Assembly: GCA_015233755.1 (NCBI GenBank) | Contig: JADFXA010000015.1 | Coordinates: 1-18,374, forward strand | Direction: 5' to 3' | Length of the DNA: 18,374 bases | Origin: Desulfamplus sp. | Lineage (GTDB): Bacteria > Desulfobacterota > Desulfobacteria > Desulfobacterales > Desulfobacteraceae | Shown: positions 15,812-18,374 of the stretch, one piece after another | How the letters are laid out: each line of letters starts with the position of its first letter | How positions within the stretch are numbered: the stretch's first letter is position 1 | The notes under the pieces: generated by a model | Database searches by the model: none | Told to the model about the DNA's origin: nothing | The model's input: the letters and a program-made list of their open reading frames with translations, nothing else | Position numbers and translations under genes: made by a program

Positions 15812-17686
15812 TCAAGAAGGCTCTGCAAATAGACAACTCATAATCAGCATATCATCTTCATAAGACTTGCTAACCTTAAATGGTAATTTATGAAAAAGCT
15901 GAATCATACCCTTATTTGTAGGAGAAGTGTAGGCAATTAACCCTTTGATTCCATTAGTTTGAGCTGCCTCTGCAAGTTTATTTTGCAATGCCCTTGCAAT
16001 GCCGGTTCCTTGCCACTCTTTTGAAACTGAATAGGCAACTTCTGCCATGTTAAGAACAGGATTTCTAAGGTACTCTCCAACAGCAACTATCTTTTCAAAT
16101 CCCATCTCCCCTACTGCTGCAACAATAGTGAGATCATTTACATAGTCAATCTCAAAGGTTGCATCAATTTGGTCATGAACAAAACTTGTCTTCTCATGGA
16201 AAAAGCGAGAAATAACATCATTTTTATCCATGTTATAATAGTGTTCTTGTATTGCCCTCTCATCTGCTGGTCTTGCTGGTCTTAAAATTACAGGGGTCTC
16301 TTTGATATTTATAATTTCTTCAAGCCTTAGGGGATAAACACCCCTTATTGACTCTTTAAATTTTCTGCCAATATCTATAAAATCAAGTTCTTTTGCTCGT
16401 TCAAATAGTTCGTCTCTAAAATCTGGGTGGGCAATACTAATAAGTGCTAATGCACGCTCTTGAATACTTTTACCAAAAAGATTTACAGCCCCATATTCTG
16501 TAACCACAAACTGCACATCGCCTCGAGGAACAACAACAGCAGTGTTTTCAAGAAATGGAACTATTCTGCTTATTTTTCCATTTTCACGGGTAGATGTGAG
16601 CATTAAAATAGATTTTCCTCCCCGAGACATTGAAGCTCCCCTTATAAAATCAAGCATACCATTTACACCAGAGAAGTTGTTTTGAGGCAGAGCATCTGCT
16701 GCAACCTGCCCTGTTAAATCTATCTCCATAGCTGTGTTTATTGAGGTCATTGAATTGTGTCTTGATATTATCCTTGGGTCGTTTACATAGTCTGATGGGT
16801 GAAACTCAATAGCAGGGTTATCGTCCATAAATTCATATAAAACAGAAGAACCTACAGCACTACTTGCAACAAGTTTACCATCGTTAAAGCCTTTTTTCAT
16901 GTTTGTAACAGCACCCATTGATACAAGACGCATAATTCCATCAGAAAGATATTGAGTGTGTATTCCAAGATCATTTTTCTCAGATAGGCAAAGAAGGGTT
17001 GCACTTGTAGTTGCGCCAAGTGTAGTTTGTAAAGTGGCCCCATCGTTAATAAGGCGAGACATGTGTTTTGCAATTATGTTTGCAGTCTCAATATCAGGCA
17101 TCTCCTGTTTTATTAAAAGAGGCTCTGAATGTTCAACAATGTAGTCAACATTATTTACATGAATAAAACTTCTTCCAAGAACCCTTGGCATATATGTGTT
17201 GACCTGTGCAATAACAATATCTGCTGCTTCTGCTGCTGCTTTAGTTATATCAACTGATACTCCAAGGCTCATCCAACCAAAGTCGTCAGGCGGAGATACT
17301 TGAATTAAGGCAACATTAATTGGAAGCATTCGGCTTGTGAAAAGTTTTGGGACTTGCGATAGGTTTATTGGAGTTATAAAACGTGCGTTTTTATTCAGGG
17401 TTTTGTTTTTTGCTGAACCAAGGTAAAATGATCGAATATTGAACTGTTGGGAGTGTGTTCTATTGGCAATAAGGGTAATTGGGGTATGGTCAAGACAGAG
17501 AAGTCTGACGATTTCAAGGTCAGTGAACCTGCTTGAATTCTCTGCAAGAGATTTCACCAAATGTTGAGGTTCTCCGCATGAAGAGCTTATAAATAGTCTT
17601 TGACCTGGTTTGACATTTGACAACGCATCTTTTGCAGTGCGAACTTTATCAATATAACTGTCAGCCCAGTATAACGATTTTGTCAT
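15812..17686 (-). CDS. Acetyl-CoA hydrolase/transferase fused to a GNAT acetyltransferase domain
   Basis: A 624-residue two-domain protein. Residues about 10-440 form an acetyl-CoA hydrolase/CoA-transferase of the Cat1/4-hydroxybutyrate CoA-transferase type (HPSDYVNDPRIISRHNSMTSIN near 296-317, DLTGQVAADAL near 323-333, VVTEYGAVNLFGKS near 394-407). Residues about 466-615 form a GNAT domain with the acetyl-CoA loop QGTGIA (559-564). This fusion is known in databases as a bifunctional family in anaerobes. The transferase part should move CoA between acids or release it; the GNAT part may acetylate a protein or small molecule. Where family transferases have the catalytic glutamate (HTE, then SDG), this protein has Q245 (GIHTQYLSDG; codon CAA), so ordinary CoA-transferase chemistry is in doubt. 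ATG 17686 has a strong AAGGAG six bases upstream. Divergent to the thioredoxin-like gene. Confidence 0.92.
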   Translation of the reverse strand: MTKSLYWADSYIDKVRTAKDALSNVKPGQRLFISSSCGEPQHLVKSLAENSSRFTDLEIVRLLCLDHTPITLIANRTHSQQFNIRSFYLGSAKNKTLNKNARFITPINLSQVPKLFTSRMLPINVALIQVSPPDDFGWMSLGVSVDITKAAAEAADIVIAQVNTYMPRVLGRSFIHVNNVDYIVEHSEPLLIKQEMPDIETANIIAKHMSRLINDGATLQTTLGATTSATLLCLSEKNDLGIHTQYLSDGIMRLVSMGAVTNMKKGFNDGKLVASSAVGSSVLYEFMDDNPAIEFHPSDYVNDPRIISRHNSMTSINTAMEIDLTGQVAADALPQNNFSGVNGMLDFIRGASMSRGGKSILMLTSTRENGKISRIVPFLENTAVVVPRGDVQFVVTEYGAVNLFGKSIQERALALISIAHPDFRDELFERAKELDFIDIGRKFKESIRGVYPLRLEEIINIKETPVILRPARPADERAIQEHYYNMDKNDVISRFFHEKTSFVHDQIDATFEIDYVNDLTIVAAVGEMGFEKIVAVGEYLRNPVLNMAEVAYSVSKEWQGTGIARALQNKLAEAAQTNGIKGLIAYTSPTNKGMIQLFHKLPFKVSKSYEDDMLIMSCLFAEPS

Positions 17687-17840
17687 GGCTTTCTCCTTGT
17701 ATAATTATTTATGATTTATGGGTATTGCCAACTGAAAAAAACTTGTATGATCAAATAAAACACCATAATATATCATTTAAGAGAAATAAATTGGAAATTA
17801 ATATTAATAGCCCGTAACCTTAATTATACTTCTAATCGGA

Positions 17841-17881
17841 CATAAATTGAGCTTTTATATTTAAGCAAAACTCAATTTATG
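17841..17881. repeat. Large inverted repeat in the divergent intergenic region
   Basis: CATAAATTGAG (17841-17851) and CTCAATTTATG (17871-17881) are perfect 11-base inverted copies around a 19-base centre, which itself has TTTT and AAAA able to extend the stem. CTCAATTT occurs once more at 17933-17940. The 289-base gap between two divergent genes suggests an operator or a leader hairpin of the plus-strand gene. Apart from this, the gap holds AT-rich DNA and the direct repeat ATCTTTAA at 17882 and 17902. Confidence 0.5.
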
Positions 17882-17975
17882 ATCTTTAACAGTATAAAAT
17901 AATCTTTAATACATATCCTATTTAAAGAAGGGCTCAATTTTGGGATAACAATCTAAAGGTAGAGGTAAAACTTAA

Positions 17976-18374
17976 ATGAAAAAAGAGATAGCCAATCAAA
18001 GGTCAAAGATAATTTTTATAGTAACAATATTTATTATAGTTGTTATATCACTATGCACATTTATGGATTCTCCTGCTATTGGTGTATCTGGAGGAATTGC
18101 ATGGCAAAGCCATGACAAGGGGCTTATCATGGCAAAAGAGCAGAAAAAAGATGCCTTTATATATTTTCATGCGGAGTGGTGTGGTTACTGCCGTAAAATG
18201 GAGATGTCAACTTTTCAAAATAAAGCTTTGATAGATTATCTGAATGAAAATTTTATTGCTATAAAAGTTGATTCTGATGTTGAAAGAAAAGTTGCTGAAT
18301 CCTACAGTATACGCGGTCTTCCTACATGCTGGTTTCTTAACTCTAAGGGCCATAGACTAAGCAGTGTTCCTGGC
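17976..18374 (+). CDS. Membrane-anchored thioredoxin-like protein (C-terminus outside window)
   Basis: The first 133 residues are visible; the frame is open at the window edge. A basic start (MKKEIANQRSKI) is followed by a membrane helix or signal anchor (about 12-29). A thioredoxin fold follows, with AFIYFHAEWCGYCRKM holding the CGYC redox pair (near residues 69-72), VDSDVERKVAESYSI and the cis-proline region RGLPTCWFL. It probably faces the periplasm and reduces or exchanges disulphides, as DsbD-tail or thioredoxin_7-type proteins do; an extra cysteine next to the cis-proline (LPTC) is notable. ATG 17976 has GAGGT about nine bases upstream. It is divergent from the CoA-transferase gene, so the shared intergenic region may control both. 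Confidence 0.88.
   Translation, partial: MKKEIANQRSKIIFIVTIFIIVVISLCTFMDSPAIGVSGGIAWQSHDKGLIMAKEQKKDAFIYFHAEWCGYCRKMEMSTFQNKALIDYLNENFIAIKVDSDVERKVAESYSIRGLPTCWFLNSKGHRLSSVPG

Noticed and set aside
17704..17731. Promoter TTGGCA-16-AATAAT for the CoA-transferase gene
   Set aside because: Boxes fit sigma70 but the start would fall within the ribosome-binding site AAGGAG, so it is doubtful in AT-rich DNA.
18040..18231. 63-codon plus-strand frame
   Set aside because: Out of frame with the thioredoxin-like gene starting at 17976, whose CGYC motif and SD site are clear.
1..18374. Mobile elements, CRISPR arrays, toxin-antitoxin or phage defence genes
   Set aside because: No transposase, integrase, repeat-spacer array or known defence domain was seen on either strand.

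Overview
This AT-rich window looks chromosomal and comes from a Gram-negative bacterium. A TonB-dependent receptor and a LolA-type carrier imply an outer membrane. The family mix fits an anaerobic deltaproteobacterium (Desulfobacterota) best: CHASE8 and YfiR signalling proteins, a CbiM/NikM-PDGLE fusion, an acetyl-CoA hydrolase/transferase-GNAT fusion, PilZ, and many sensor kinases. That placement is inference; no rRNA or other phylogenetic marker was compared. I saw no insertion sequences, integrase, phage genes, CRISPR array or tRNA.

Left third (1-6071, minus strand): a tight signalling block, in transcription order hybrid sensor histidine kinase, TonB-dependent receptor, YfiR-family periplasmic protein, and a CHASE8/HAMP membrane sensor cut by the window edge. 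The last three genes overlap by 1-4 bases. The layout recalls the yfiBNR (tpbB) c-di-GMP control system of Pseudomonas aeruginosa, with an outer-membrane TonB receptor in place of the YfiB lipoprotein. It is the most interesting assembly here.

Middle (6188-8662, minus): a LolA-like lipoprotein carrier and an AMP-forming acyl-CoA synthetase. Then come the chaperone genes grpE-dnaK (8860-11555, minus), ended by a strong intrinsic terminator after dnaK, and the signal recognition particle RNA (about 11762-11933, minus) with a good sigma70-type promoter.

Right part: a divergent plus-strand ECF cobalt/nickel transporter operon, cbiM-cbiQ-cbiO (12215-14971). It follows a roughly 190-nt leader that contains a terminator-like hairpin but no recognisable cobalamin riboswitch. 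Convergent to it are a PilZ protein (15034-15660, minus) and a two-domain acetyl-CoA hydrolase/transferase-GNAT protein (15812-17686, minus). A divergent intergenic region with a large inverted repeat leads to a membrane-anchored thioredoxin-like protein (17976 to the window end, plus).

If the truncated CHASE8 protein is a diguanylate cyclase like YfiN, the window carries both a possible c-di-GMP source (left edge) and a possible c-di-GMP receptor (PilZ). Several genes appear to start with TTG (hybrid kinase, grpE).
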